Source: Edolisoma coerulescens
Taxonomy: Eukaryota > Chordata > Aves > Passeriformes > Campephagidae
Length of the DNA: 64,000 nt
NCBI GenBank assembly: GCA_013397115.1
Contig: VWZW01001240.1
Coordinates: forward strand, 568,722-632,721
Direction of reading: 5' to 3'
In this document: positions 33,801-47,100 of the stretch, in pieces
How positions within the stretch are numbered: the first letter of the stretch is position 1
How the letters are laid out: each line of letters starts with the position of its first letter
Notes under the pieces: generated by a model
Databases searched by the model: none
Told to the model about the DNA's origin: nothing
What the model saw: the letters and a program-made list of their open reading frames with translations, nothing else
Translations under genes and position numbers: made by a program

Positions 33801-36800
33801 TTTTTCAAGGACTGGGCTGCAGCTTACTGTGATCACACTCTATCTGCATTAAAGGCCTCAGCAGAGGAACAGAGGTGTTTGCTGAGGGAACCTGGTGGGG
33901 AGGATGGCAAAAACACAATGAGTTTTGGGACATTTTAGTGAAAGGACCTGGAAGACCATGAACACATAGGAGGTCAAAACCAACTGGTACAGCATGGTAA
34001 GAGGCACTCTACTGTCCCTCAAAGCCCCAAGAGGGAGCACACTGTTTATCGCACGTGGTGCACCAAGGCTCTGAATTTCCTCGTGCCTTGCTCCATCCCT
34101 GTGCCCGGAGGCTTCTGCAGCTGCATGTTGGATGCTGTCAGATGCAAAAAACTGCGACATAATCAAACAATGCTGGTGGTATCATGCCTGGCTCAGCACC
34201 CCCTTGTTCACAGCTACCAGGGAAACCTGTCACAACTACGCTCTGGTTTTCTTGCTATACTTCTCCCTGCTGTCACCCATCTCTCTGCATGCCTGATTTC
34301 TGACTAATGTAAATACACACCCCCTTCTTTAGCATAATTGAATACTAATTCCTTAATATGTGTTATTTTCCACTGTATCTCCATTTCCCTGCTATCCGTC
34401 TTAAGAGTGCCAACAATTGCTATCACTGTTTGACTGCTGTGTGTATATCATTAGAACAGTTGGCTCAGGTAATTTCTTTTTGCTTCCTTCAGTTCCTTCC
34501 TCTGCTTTCCTCTAGTCTGCCTTTTGGGGTTTTTCTTCATTTCAGGCTTTTTGGAGGAAGTTTTCAAAGCAGGGTGTGTGGCTTTTAACTCTTCCACCCA
34601 TTGAATTGGAGGCCACCAGCTGCTAAACCCTCTAAAATCTCTGAGTTTGTTAAACTCTCCTGAGCAGCCGACTTCTCTCATTCTCCATTTCTTATCCCCG
34701 AGGCTCTAAGTGGAACTTTGTAAATGATGTTTCTGCAAGTGAATTGCCTGGTTGAGGAAATTGCCTGGCTGTTTTTATTCCCCCATGGCTGCCAAGCATC
34801 CAGCACTGCTGGTGTTCAGCTCACCGCCAGTGTGCCCAGGGAAGGGACATGCCAGGACCTGGATCTGGCCACCCCATCACCTCCAAGACATCCTTGCTCC
34901 AGCAACAGGGGAAGGAAAACACCCAGTGGCTGAGGGATTCATGTGGAGACACAAAGCAAATCGACACTGGAGACCTGGGAAATTCCTGCTCTCCTCTCTC
35001 CCCATGTCAGAATTTGTCTTGAAAGATTTCCTTTCACAGGGAAGTACCTGTTTAATTACAGCTATTGCAAAGACAGTTAATAGCTGATGAACACAGCAGT
35101 ATATTTTAATTGAATATATTGAGCATGCTGAACAAAAAGCACAGTTCTTGACCTTTCTCATGAATGAAATGTTAGAACAAACTGCTCTAAATTCTGAGCC
35201 CATGGAGAGCATGGAGGGGACCACCCATGGCTGTTAATGGAGCCACCCATGTAAATCCCTTTATGATAGCTCAACAATGGGCTGCTGAATGTGCAATTAG
35301 TTTCATTTCATACAGTTATTGTTCATGTTGGAGGGGGAAAAAAGTGGGAGGGATTCTCTGGCTAAAGCAGAATGCTCCAGGTTGCTATCTCTGGCCACTC
35401 CAGCCTCAGCCATCCCACACTAACACTTTAGTTAATGCCTGAAAGACTTTGGGTGATTTAATGCCGGTGGCTACAGTTTGTCATTGCAACAGGACAGATC
35501 TGTGAACTAACCACCCTCTCCTGCCCTCCATGATCAGGACAAGACAAAGCCAGATTTATTCAGGATGCCAGGAACTGTTGCCCCAATACCCACCTGAGTG
35601 CAGGAGCTGCAGAGATATGGAACCCACACCCCTCCTTGTCCCCTCACCCCAGCCAGCTTCTGTCTTTATTGATTTCTAAGCTTGTGATTAAAGTTTGCTC
35701 GTGCTGTACCTTCCTGAATTGGCACTTGGGTCCTTACTCCAGCAAAAACTCGCATTGATCCGTGCTGGAGCACAGGCTGAGTAAGCCCTCGGGGACCAGT
35801 TGTATATTTGCAGTGTGGTGCTCTTCAGACACATGACAATTTCAGCACAATTTTATAACATTAAAACAGCCTTACCAGTGTGTCTTTAACTGGCCATAAA
35901 TAGAAACCTTGATTTGTCTATAGTGGTTTGATATTCCAAGCTAGGCAAGAACATTTAGTCCTGGCTTGCAAGCCATTTTGTCACCAAAAAGAAATTTTGT
36001 AGATTAGGTAAGTCAAGAGCTTATTCTTGCAAAACTCTGGCTTGTGTCTGTGAGCTGCAGTGAAACTGCATCTAATATTCAAGTGCAGGAAAAAAAGGAG
36101 AGGCTCCTTTTAAGGCTCATTAGTGATGGCAAAAAGATACAAAAAGACCAACACCATTTTACACTTGTAAAAATACCCCTTGTAGATTCCTATTTTTTAA
36201 TCTTCAGTACAAAAGCTCCATAACTACAGCAAGGCATTAGTTTCCAATGACTAGCTAACCTTTTTTTCCATAGCCTCTGGCATTAAAACTCTCAGCAAAA
36301 AGACACTTTAGTGCTAGTTCGGGCAGTTCATTTTCTGTCAATCAACTCTTAGGCTGGAAGTATAAAGGCAGCAACATGACAAGATTTCTATTTTAATATC
36401 TTTACTCTTGATAAGATAATCCTAGAGGAACGGTGGTGATCAAATATTTACAGGCAGTGCTCACTGACACAGTCTATTGTAAAATTAAATACATAAAATT
36501 GTGTGGGGATAATGTTAATGTTGTGATAGAAGGACAAAAGGCAGTGTGCTTGCAATGAAGGTTGACTCTGCTTAATATATCCTCTGAGGCAGGGACCGGC
36601 GCTGCTGGCGCAGGGAACAGAAGAGCTGCTTTCATTTCACATTTCGTGACCTTTCTCTGCTTTTCAGTAGCTTGTTTGCTATTTAAACACATTTTCTTAA
36701 TGATCTTGGTTTTTAAGTATGTATTTGTGTGTGCGTGCTGTGTGTCTCTCTGAGATGCACTGCATGGCTAACGAGGCCTGGGACAGAGGCAGGATTTTGC

Positions 36801-37300
36801 ACCGAGCCACCCCCTTGGGAGCCCAGGTTTGGTGGCAGCCCTGGTTTGGGCTGTGCTGCAAGGGGCTGTGCAGAGCAGAGGGCACAGCTAGGGCACGTGG
36901 GGTTGCTTTGCCCACTCGTTATTACATCAGTCATAGTGAGCAGTTACCTCTGGGCAGCTCTTCCATGCACCCTGCAGACATGCACGTGCCCCAGGACAGG
37001 TGGAAGTGCTCAAATTCCTGGTTTTACTGACCATGAGATGCACTCAGGGAGAAACCTTTGCAAATACATTTTTTTGTCTTCCCCTTCTCTCTCTGCATTC
37101 CTGGTGGGACGTGAGGTGACTGGAAGGCCCTGTCCCTGCCTTGGTTGTCCCAGAGGAGCACTGGCAGCACCGCAACACACCAAGGCCCCTCTGCCACCAC
37201 TCTTTAATAACTCTCCAGTGATGCTCAGCCAGAGCACGGGGGAAATGAAGTGCTGATTTAGGCTGAAAAGCCAGTGCTAGCTAATATGGGAAATTACTCC
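33801..37300. other. Unique non-coding sequence
   Basis: No gene or repeat was recognised. 35800-36560 is AT-rich and motif-dense, resembling regulatory DNA. 36720-37250 is GC-richer and yields overlapping frames on both strands (the longest 175 codons), with no recognisable domain. Confidence 0.55.
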
Positions 37301-37320
37301 AGCAATCATCGCTCTTTTCC

Positions 37321-37338
37321 TTGTCACTATGGTGACAA
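37321..37338. promoter_or_regulatory. Near-perfect 18-bp palindrome
   Basis: TTGTCAC-TATG-GTGACAA has two 7-base arms around a 4-base centre. It loosely resembles an X-box (GTCAC-GTGAC), but the AAC ends typical of RFX sites are missing. A related GGTGACA occurs again at 37371. Confidence 0.4.
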
Positions 37339-40300
37339 AAGAAATGACAAAAGCCTGAGCAGAAAGATATGGTGACACAAGTAGAGAGAGACAGAGCATA
37401 TGCTTGGCAGCTGCAGCCGGGTCGAGGCAGATCCAAGAGGGGACAGGCAGTGCAGGAAACACTCCAATGCTGGAGCCACTGGTCACTGATGGATGCAGTT
37501 GTGTCCCACACAGGGGTTTGCAATGTGACACAAGTACTAAACCACATTGCACCAAGTGCCACAGTCAATGCAGCTACCACAGACCTAAAACACAGAATAA
37601 TCTTGGTCATACAAGGCTTTTATGCCACAGCTTTAATCCTAACGCACTAACCAGTGATTTTTGCACCACCTTCCTCTGCAGGACTTTTTTGCCACCTGCC
37701 CTAAGGGGGTCTGCAGCCACTCCGGCCTCCTCCCCACAGTGTCAGCAGCTGAACATCGTTAGAAGACACATCGAGGAACTCTGCTCTTCCCAGCCAAAGC
37801 AATGATCACCTGGGACTTGGAAACAGGTGTCCAAAATGAATGGGAAAGCACAGGGGGACATGCCTGGAGGCAGCCCAGGACTGGGAGGAGCAGCTGAAGT
37901 GACTCTGGCTGCTCAGCCCCTTGTCTCTGCAGCAGTGCTGGTCAGGTTTCCCTGAGGCTCTTCCAGCGCCCCCCATCTCACCATGCACAGGTTGCTGAGC
38001 TGCTCAAGGAGAGAAATCTATCTCAAGAATATCTTCTCAAGAAACTCCAAAGAAGAAACTGGGCAGTTGCAGCAAAATGTGCAGGTCCAAGGACAACTTG
38101 CTCAGGAGTCTCAGGTGCAGAAGGTGCCAGTGTGTTGGTGCCCATCCCGCAGTGACACTCCTAGCCCTGGGGGCCAGGAGGAGTCACCAGCAGATCGAAC
38201 AGCATCCAATGTCTTTGTCACTTTAAACTGAATTTTTATTTTCTTGGAGTCACCTTCTAAAGGAGGAAAAAAGGGTGAGGTGCAGTGGGGGAGCAGAAGA
38301 GGGTTCTGGAGAAAGCAGTGGGGAAAATCTTCATCCTGAAATGCCAAGCCAAACACACCCTCTGCCCCACCTCATCTTTTTTCTTTTTTTTTTTTTTTCA
38401 GGAGGGAAAACTGTATTTTCCAGCCAGCTCTACTCATGAGTGATTGTGCAGAGCTCTGCTAATGGGCTCTGCCAAGCTGTGGTCACCCCACAGAGCTATT
38501 GGCAGGAGAGGTGGCAAGTTGGAGAGGACTACAAGGGAACTCTGCATGATATTTTTTGATGAGCTGATTATTCAGAAATTTCACAAGAGCTGAAATATAT
38601 CACTCTGTTCTGAAACTCACAGCCCTGCCAACACACAGGACAGCTTACATGAGCAGCAGCATTTTCCCCTTCACAGCGTTGCTGGCCTGCACGTCAGGAA
38701 CCAGATGCGGGAATCGGACAAGGCTTTTCAGCAGCCATCGACCACAGTGACAGTGAGAGGTGGGGAGTGGATGGGAGGACACAGAAAGCTGACACAGAAA
38801 TTATTTTGGTACTTTCATGGCTGTCACTATGTGTGTATTTGGGCTTGAAAGTTTTTCATTAGCTCTGTGGGTACTGGGGCATTAAGATTTTTATTGCTTT
38901 ACAGCTGGGTATGAGATCGCCCCGGATCCCACATGGATTCAGGTATTTTTATTTCAGGAGTGCTCAGTCCCTGGCCACATTTCAGGGTACTGTCACATGC
39001 CAGGAGCTGACCTTGACTCCCCCCATTGCAGCCAGGACCTGCTGTCTTAGCATTGGCCTGAGTCTGCAGACAAATCAGGCTCCCACAGAGACCAACAGAA
39101 CATTTTCCCTTCTCTCCAACATTAATTAAAAACAAAGCTGTGGTGGCACTTGACTTGAGCACAGAATCAAAAGAGAGCTTGGTACCTGGAGGGTGGGTGA
39201 ATGTGTGCTGGGGGAGGTTAGAAGCAACATAGAGTTCTGAATTAACACACAAAGTCTTCAAGGAGCTGATACGGCCCATCCCCAGCTCATTGATCTGTCA
39301 GCACACAACCATTTTGAGCTGCCTGGGGTGGCATCAGCTGTCCCATGGAGAACCTGGAGTGGGTACCTCTGCATCTGGAGCAAGAACAATGCTGAATTGC
39401 CGAAAGACAAGTAACAAACATCCTCATGCTGCACTCACAGCCTTTGCTGAAAGCACTTGAGCTGCCTAGCATGGCAGGAAGTGGATGCATGGGCTGATGT
39501 GTCCTCATCAGATGTGTGCTCCCAATAACCTGTCTGTCCTCCTGTGCATGTCCTGAGACACCTCTCCTGCAATTTCTGTTCCAGGGCAGTCAGGGGACAG
39601 AGGACATGTGGAGCCACATCCTGCTCCTACCAATCAGTGAGAACTGTGGCCGAACCATAGCTGGTTTGCTCATGGAAATAGAGGCACAGCCCTTGCAGCC
39701 CTTCAAAGGAACTGCTGCTTCAGGAAAAACTCTTAGAAATTTAAAAAGTCTGGGAAATTTTCTTGCGTGTAAGGACAGGGAACAAGGCTCTGAGCTCTGT
39801 CCTGTTTTGAAGCCACCCCATCGGGACCACTCATCTTGTGCCATGTCCATCTGAGCCCCTGCACAGGTGATTTTTCCCATGTTTCCTGCTTTGGGTGAGG
39901 GAGCTCAGCACTGCAGCATTCCCCAGCCCAAAGGCAAGCCCCAGGCACTACCCCCATAAGGGTGAGAGATGAAGGTTGAAAAAGACAAAGACAGTTACAA
40001 AGGCCATCAGTACCTTTAGCACAGCATCTCCTCACATTTCCAGCAACTGCATCTCTGCATACAGCTCCCTGCCTGTGGAAAATTAAGTCTGTAAGAAATA
40101 TATAAATGATCCAGACACCATCTCCAAGGCCCATGTCTTTAAAAAAATGCAAGGGTTTACTCCACATACTGCTGCAGGATGTCATGTACTTCATGATCTG
40201 CCTTTTCTAATCTCTCTTTATCTCTCGCTCCAATCCTTTCTCATGTCCCTCATCTATTGCAAATTCCTTTTTTAAGCTGGAGCGAAGCACATAAATATTT

Positions 40301-41136
40301 TCATGCTGCATAAATAGGTTGTTTTGTGCATAATGTCACAGGAGGCTTTTTTTAAAAACAGGACCTTTAGTGCTGTGATAACGGCCTCCTCATTTACACA
40401 AATGAAATCTTCCATGGAGCTCAGCACTCATCTGCTCTGCGTCCCCCACGCAAAATGCTTGGCGCAGCGCCCGCTCATCACAGGCTACAGAATTAATACA
40501 GAATATTCCATACTAAATAGGAAGCCATTGAGCACCAGGTTTGAAAATACCTTGCAAATGTAACTGATGCTGTGGTTTTTCTTTTAGTGTTCCCCAGCAG
40601 TACAACCGTTGTCTTCCTTGTATGTGAAATCACAGCTACTTGAAATGCTAAAGTGCAAAAGGACGACCATTTGTGTTGGCCCATTTGCCAGCATCTTTGA
40701 CCATTCTGTCTGCTCACCTTACCTTCTCTGTCGTTTCTTGCTCCCTGACCTTCATTTCCTGTTTATTCAGCCCTTGCTCATGGTCTAAAAAGTGCAGACA
40801 CCATCAAAATGGACTTTTCATTTACTGTGCACGGAAAAAGAAACAGTGTTACAATCTCTGCAGTTTTTAAAAGGGCTAATAGAAGATACTGGGGGCCACA
40901 CTGGGTCATGGTAAGTCTTTGAATAAAAGTGGTTTTCAGGAGCAATATTTAAATAGCACCACAGTAAAAACTGGAATCAAACATCAGTCATTTTGCTCTA
41001 GTATTTCTATTTATATTTGACAAGCATAAAGACTTCAAGCCAATGGACTGAATGGCTCTGCAGTGCAGAGCAGAGAGAGAGACTTGGGGAAAATTATGAG
41101 AGTTCATCCATTGTGCATTTTCATACTTCTCAGGTT
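37339..41136. other. Unique non-coding sequence
   Basis: No gene or repeat family was recognised. It contains a 22-base-scale T-tract ending in CAG at 38377-38401 and a motif-rich AT stretch at about 40270-40345 (CATAAATATTTTCATG, TGTGCATAATGTCA). Open frames up to 153 codons overlap antisense and lack domains. Confidence 0.55.
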
Positions 41137-41170
41137 GGGTTGTAACCCTCCAGGACAGACTGTCCTGGAG
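41137..41170. repeat. Two abutting palindromes (12 bp and 23 bp)
   Basis: GGGTT-GT-AACCC at 41137-41148 shares its last C with CTCCAGGACAG-A-CTGTCCTGGAG. The latter has perfect 11-base arms at 41148-41158 and 41160-41170 with one central base. Such a long perfect arm is unlikely by chance at any given site. It could be a dimeric factor site or a cruciform-forming element. Confidence 0.85.
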
Positions 41171-44100
41171 CAGTTTAATTTGTACTGAACATGATCACAC
41201 TGTACTGCCAGGCACGCAAAGCTCTACCAGGCTCTGGTTTGGACCTGACCCTGACCTCCTCAAGCCTTCAGGTAGACTCTTGCATCCTATGACCTCCCTC
41301 AGCATGGCTCTTATTGAAAGACTTGGGAGCATTTTGTTTTTCATCCTGAGTTTGGGGGACACGGAAAGCTTTGGTTGTTTGCTTCCCTGCAGTTCCAGAG
41401 AAGGATTATGGGTGCTCTTTTCATGCAAACCTTGTAGACTCGTTTCTTCTCTCTTCCATCTGTTGTTTGACTTCTTTTCCTGTATTATGTGTTAGCAATC
41501 AACAACTAACCCATGGTGGGTTTCTTCCTGTGCAGGGTTCTGAACACAGCATTTCTTGCCAAGAGATTGTTCCACATGGGTGGCTCCCACTCGTTGTTGC
41601 TGGAAGCAGCCATTCGTGCCAGTCTAACCCTAATGTGATTACTGTCCCATGAGCAACTTCACATATTAATTGTTTTACAGAAGTGTTTTGTATCACTTAA
41701 AGCTCCAAAAGCCTTGTCATAATGCATTAAAAGAACAGAGGAAAGAAAGATCTCAGGAAGCTTAGTATTTCTTGTTATAGAATTCATCTGAAGAAAAAAC
41801 AGCTCTCCAAGTTTATCTTGGCTAGTGACAAAGCCTTGGCTTGTAGGAATTGCCATACTGCTAAAAGATCTAATTTTTCTATGATAAAATAGCCTACATA
41901 CAATAACTGAATCAAAGAGCACAGCATGGAGTAAACACTTTATAATGTACCTAAACGCAATAGCTACCTGATTTTCCTGGCACTTTATTTCTATTTAGGC
42001 CAAGGGACAATTTAAAAAGATTCATTCCCAAGTACACAATTCAGAAAAACATGAGCTATAATTCAGGGCAATATTCTGAACCAGTGCTGTTTAGTTGTCT
42101 TAGCTGGAATTCAACCCTGATGATATCCAAAGGTCCAATAAAATTTTTCATAGAAGAATCCCATATTTGTAGAACATAATAAAATTGTTGAGCTGCAGCT
42201 CCAGGGCCACTGAGAACTGGAGAATGAGGTTGTTCTTTCTGGGGACTTTCTGATGTCATGGGATGTGTTCCAAATACTTTGTTACCTGAGAAATATCAAA
42301 CATAATAGATCATTATATATAATAGCAACTTTGATCTTTGTTAGTAAGACAAAATATGAGGCTGTTTATTACTAACGACTTAGGTGCTCATTAGTGAGTT
42401 CTGACAGGAGTCACTGACAGCAATAGGCAAAAGGAGATGTTCAGTGTTAACCCCCCACACAGCACACTGCAGCTCCTATTACAGCCTGTGCAACAGAGAA
42501 AGGAGAAAAGCCTTGCACACAACTATTTTAAAATTATTTACCAGAGCAAGAAAGAGATTTGATTTATTATCTGCTTTTTCAATAACTGTACTTCCAAATA
42601 ATACTAATGCCTGCCTTTCACATCCTGCTTTTCATTCCTAACTCACAAAGCACCCTTGGACAGAGGTCAGTATCATTTTACAAAAAACAAACACGAAGTG
42701 AGGCCACTTCTCTGATGCCCCTGAGTAAGACAGCACAGTCCCCAGCTCTTTTGACTGCTCCTCATAGGAACAAAGGATTAGAAAGGGCATCTTGTGTCAC
42801 CAAATCCAGTTTCTCGCTCTTCAAACCTATTTTGCTATAATAACCTCATACAAGACTCTTTGGGGCTCATGATCTCTTATATAAGCTCCTACAAATAATC
42901 TTTCAAGACTATCATCTCTTGTATATCCTCATCCATCCTGACCCCTCAGTGGGACTCTGCCTAATGCCAAGGAATTACACACTGGTGATTTGGGACCATC
43001 ACCCTGAAAATGCCCCCAGCCTCCCATGCTGGAGAATGAATGGGGCATTTCTTGCCATCTCTGCTCCAATTTTAGGCATCTCTTGGTGATTCCATCCTAG
43101 TAAAAGACCTGTAATAGGTGCCATGACAGATATAGAAGGTGCTCCTGAAGCAGAGAAATAGTAATGCTGAGAGCCTGACAGCTGTGGAAGCTGTGCTTGA
43201 AATCCCTGCACAAACTCACGGCACAGTTGCTACTGTAGTGGTAGCTGAAGGCTTGCAACAGCCCCAGGTGCTGACACAAATGGGGCATTTGAGTTTTTCC
43301 CTGCAATACCTCTGCTTTTGTGCAGAGACTGACATCCTGGCAAACAACAGAGCCTCAAGTACGCTTGGTCCAACATATTTCCAACATCCATCAGTGCCTT
43401 CCTTTCTCAAATAACTACTTACTGGAGGAGTTATTAATGCCTTTCCACCTACACAGCCCAGACACCAACACTCACACAAAGGCAGTGTTCAAGCTTTGAG
43501 GTCATGTTCGAGTTGCTGGTTCGAATGTCTCTCTGGGCAGTTCTATTATGCAGCAGCTACAGCAACAGGATACCACGATACAAACCTTTGCTAATAATTG
43601 AGCATGAAATGGGCTTTTGGCTTGGTATCTTCTGTTTTGTACCTTTACTTTGGAACATGTTCGGAGCTGGCTTCAATACTGGGGAAATTATTTCAGCTTA
43701 TTAAACACAAAGCTGTTACCCAAGTGTTAGATGAGGGCACGGCCCCCGAACTCATTCCCCAGGGCTGCATGTGAGGCTTGGATCTTGCTGCTGTTGTGGC
43801 TGCAATTCCCCAGCCACCCACTTCTTTGTTTGATTGTCTTTTCTCACTGAAACATATGTTTCCCATTCCCACAGCATTTTGATCAACAGTTTCCATTGTA
43901 AGCCCCTCCTGACTGACAGTTCGATGGCAGCCTGTGAATCACTTGGCACGTGTTTTGTGAATCTGCTTCAAGGAGGGTCTGGCTGCTCAGTAAGAGCATC
44001 CTCTGGCAGCTTTGGGGGCAAGATATTAGCACCATTTTAGCACAGGTTTGGGTGTAAAAATACCTAGCCACAGCTGATATCATCCTTACTTGAAGCTCAG

Positions 44101-47100
44101 CATTGTCCTGCACCTCAACTCTTTTACCCCAGGTCTTGGAACAAATGTCCATCACTTATGCTCGGCTTTCCCCGTTTTCCTCTCATACAATGTGACACAC
44201 AAAGCCAACGATGAATCGAGAACTGATCACACGGACAATATTTGGTTTTGACAGGCAGCCCAGGAAGGCATTCAGGCTGCTGGATGTGCAGGTTAAGAGA
44301 ACTTCTTCACCAACAGTAACACATTTGCTGCTTTGCCTTTATGCTGTGCAATCCTGTCTGTGTCTCCGGCCCTGATATTTCTACTGTAGCTATAATTACA
44401 GGATCCAAGCAGTTCTGTATGGAATTCATGTACTGGACAGCTGAATTAAATGGCCACCTATAGGGAAACGATAGTCCAGAGAATGAGGTGTATAACTTTC
44501 AGGACGGTACTACTGCCAGCCTCAAAACAGAGCCCTGGAATAGGTGTGAGTGGGACATTATTGCCTTCCACAAGAGGATGACATTTCATTTATAGCTCTA
44601 GATAGCTCTCCTGTAGCTCTGTTTTCATAAGAAATAATCATGTGCTTCAACCAGAAAAATAATCAACCTCGACACTGAGGCTGCTGTGCATTAGCACACC
44701 ACATTTAATTGGGGAAGCCTTTTGCCCTGAGCTTTCTAGGCTGGGTGTCACTGCTGTACACAGTCACTGCACCACTTCTGGCTGTTTACACCTTCCCTTG
44801 AAGAGGTAATGTAATTCCTGTGTATAAACCGTCTCCCTTCTGCAGAGTTGGAGGGTCTGGATATTTTACACTTAAAAAATACCAGCAAGGGCCAGATTAT
44901 GTTTGTTGGATTTGTGTTGATAATAAACTTTCCTTTCATCCCATTGAAATGAAAAACATTACTTTATATGTACTTACTGCAGAAAAAAGAGAATTTTGGG
45001 TGGAAAAGCACAGACCCTATGATCTGATCTGTCTTCTCTTTGCTATTTCCAACTACTTAAAGCATAATGTCACACTGAAATGCACACTTGAAATGCTGCA
45101 TTCTCTTCTGACAGATTGTTATAATGTTTTTCAAGGTGACCTTCATAAAACATGGTTTTTTTAAAGCTTATACTTCATTCTCGGGTCGTAATAGTTTCAC
45201 ACAGACAAGCAAACTGCCAGCTCCTGCTTTCTAATTAATGCTTCTTGGAGGCTTCTGAGTGGGAGATATAATTAATAGCACTTAAGTCTGGAGTGCAGAG
45301 AAATCTACAGCAGATTACTGGGATGTGTATTTACTTCAGGATTACACACAAACAGCTCCTAGACCATGCCCAGGCCCTGGCACCATCTTGACTCTAACTC
45401 CAGTGTAAGCACTCAAAAGGTTGCCCTGCTTATGTAGTGAGGCTCTGAAACTACTGAGGGCCTCTGCTTGCTGCACCCCTTGTCCCTGCTCCCATGTCCC
45501 ATACCACAGCATGTTGTGTTTTACACAAGTGCCCAGGGATTCTGCTTTGCCAACAGGCAGCACCTCTGACAGCAGAAAACACCTCTGACCATGCCTGTGT
45601 TGTCACTGTGGTGCCAACCCAGGGGACAACCTGCTCTGTGGCCCACAGTGCAGGTACAGCATCTTTTGGGGCAGACTGTGTCCTCACTGTGTCCCGGATC
45701 CACTCTGTGGATCACAGGCATAGCCATTATTTTGTGGGTTTAACGTACCAGAAATAATAGGAGGGTTTTTCTTACAGTATAACAAGCAAAGATGGGTGTT
45801 GCAAGTCATTTTGTCATACCTGCCTAAATTTAAGGAAAGTGATGGGATTGCTCTGGTGTTCACTCTCATGCATGCAGCATGGATTGTCAGACTCCAGAGG
45901 TGCTGGAGCAAAATCAGATGCAAGTCAAATTGCTAGTTTAAATTCCCCCTGGCCAGCTGCTGCTATCAGTGGTAATCTCCCTGCTGAAGTCAATAGAACA
46001 GCATTTTTCCACACATGCCGAGATCTTGGTGCAGAACAGACAGCTGTGAGGCAGGATGAGTGCTCTCAAAGAATGAGTGCTCAAAAAAAAAAAGAACAAA
46101 ATTTATACTCTCTGGAAAAGCTGGAGAGACTATATTATCCAGAAGCATTGCCAGACTGGGGACAAGGGGGAGAATTGACATCAGAAATCCTGCAAGACTG
46201 TGCAGGACACATTATTTGGAGGGATTTTTACAAGAATCTGGCACGCTGCAGGACACAAAATATTCAGGCGGTTTAGCAATTAAAAGCTATCGAATTAAAA
46301 GCTAACTCCCAGCACTTGGCAACAGAATATCACTGTCAACTTCATGCAAAGGGACATTTTGACATTGTACTTAAGGCTGACTACTTTTCTAATGGCATGA
46401 AAGTATTACTTCAGTTATGCATAAAATAGGAAAACTTCCACTGAAACTTGTGCAGCCTGGTTCTTTCTTCAGAAATAACAACACAGAGTGAAACTGCCTT
46501 TGAAGAGAAACATTTTTCACATAGTATCTGAAGGTTCATAAGTCTTTTAATCTTTAGCCTTTTTGCTGGCATGTGCAATTTAAAATGCACAAAACAGACT
46601 ATCAAAACACCCAGCTATACAAAGTTAGAAAATTCAAAAGGCGCATCTGAAAATAGGCTTGGAAATTAGGGTGCTGCATCAAATCCTGCTCTTTGAGTAA
46701 GGACTTTTTCCCTGTGGATCCACCTCAAGAAACAACTAAGTTATCAAACACAGCTGACCATAGGACAGCCAGCGTGGAATGAGAAACAGCTCCCAGAGAT
46801 TTTAAAGAGGTAAAATCTTTGTGCTACTAAGCAAAAGAGTGACTAACTGGGGAGATTCTGTATTAAATATGCTCCCCTCAGAAAGTTTTTCTTTCCTTTT
46901 CTTTCTCTCTTCCAGAATCACGTGAAGTTCTCCTGAACTTCGGTTCTGCACACGCAGTTCTGTGAGCAGAGCCTGCACTTGCTGGGGCTGTTCAAGAAGT
47001 GACAAGTCCTTCTAATGAGGTGGGACACGCTGTCATGGGGACACCCAGGGGAAGACCAGAAACACATGCAAAACTCAAATTCACTCACTGATTTCAGTTT

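Noticed and set aside
36729..37256. 175-codon plus-strand open frame
   Set aside because: GC-rich local composition explains it; the two reading frames in the same direction are equally open.
38377..38401. T-tract followed by CAGGAG, like a 3' splice site
   Set aside because: The sequence downstream has early stops in each frame and no recognisable exon.
42635..42720. Second MIR-like core (CATTTTACA and GTGAGGCC words)
   Set aside because: Similarity too weak and interrupted by a CAAA-rich run.
43515..43530. GGTTCGAAT resembling a tRNA T-loop
   Set aside because: No matching acceptor, D or anticodon arms in the 70 bases upstream.
44820..45164. 114-codon frame in AT-rich DNA, possible small exon
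   Set aside because: It starts with GTG, not ATG, matches no protein I know and lacks clear splice sites.
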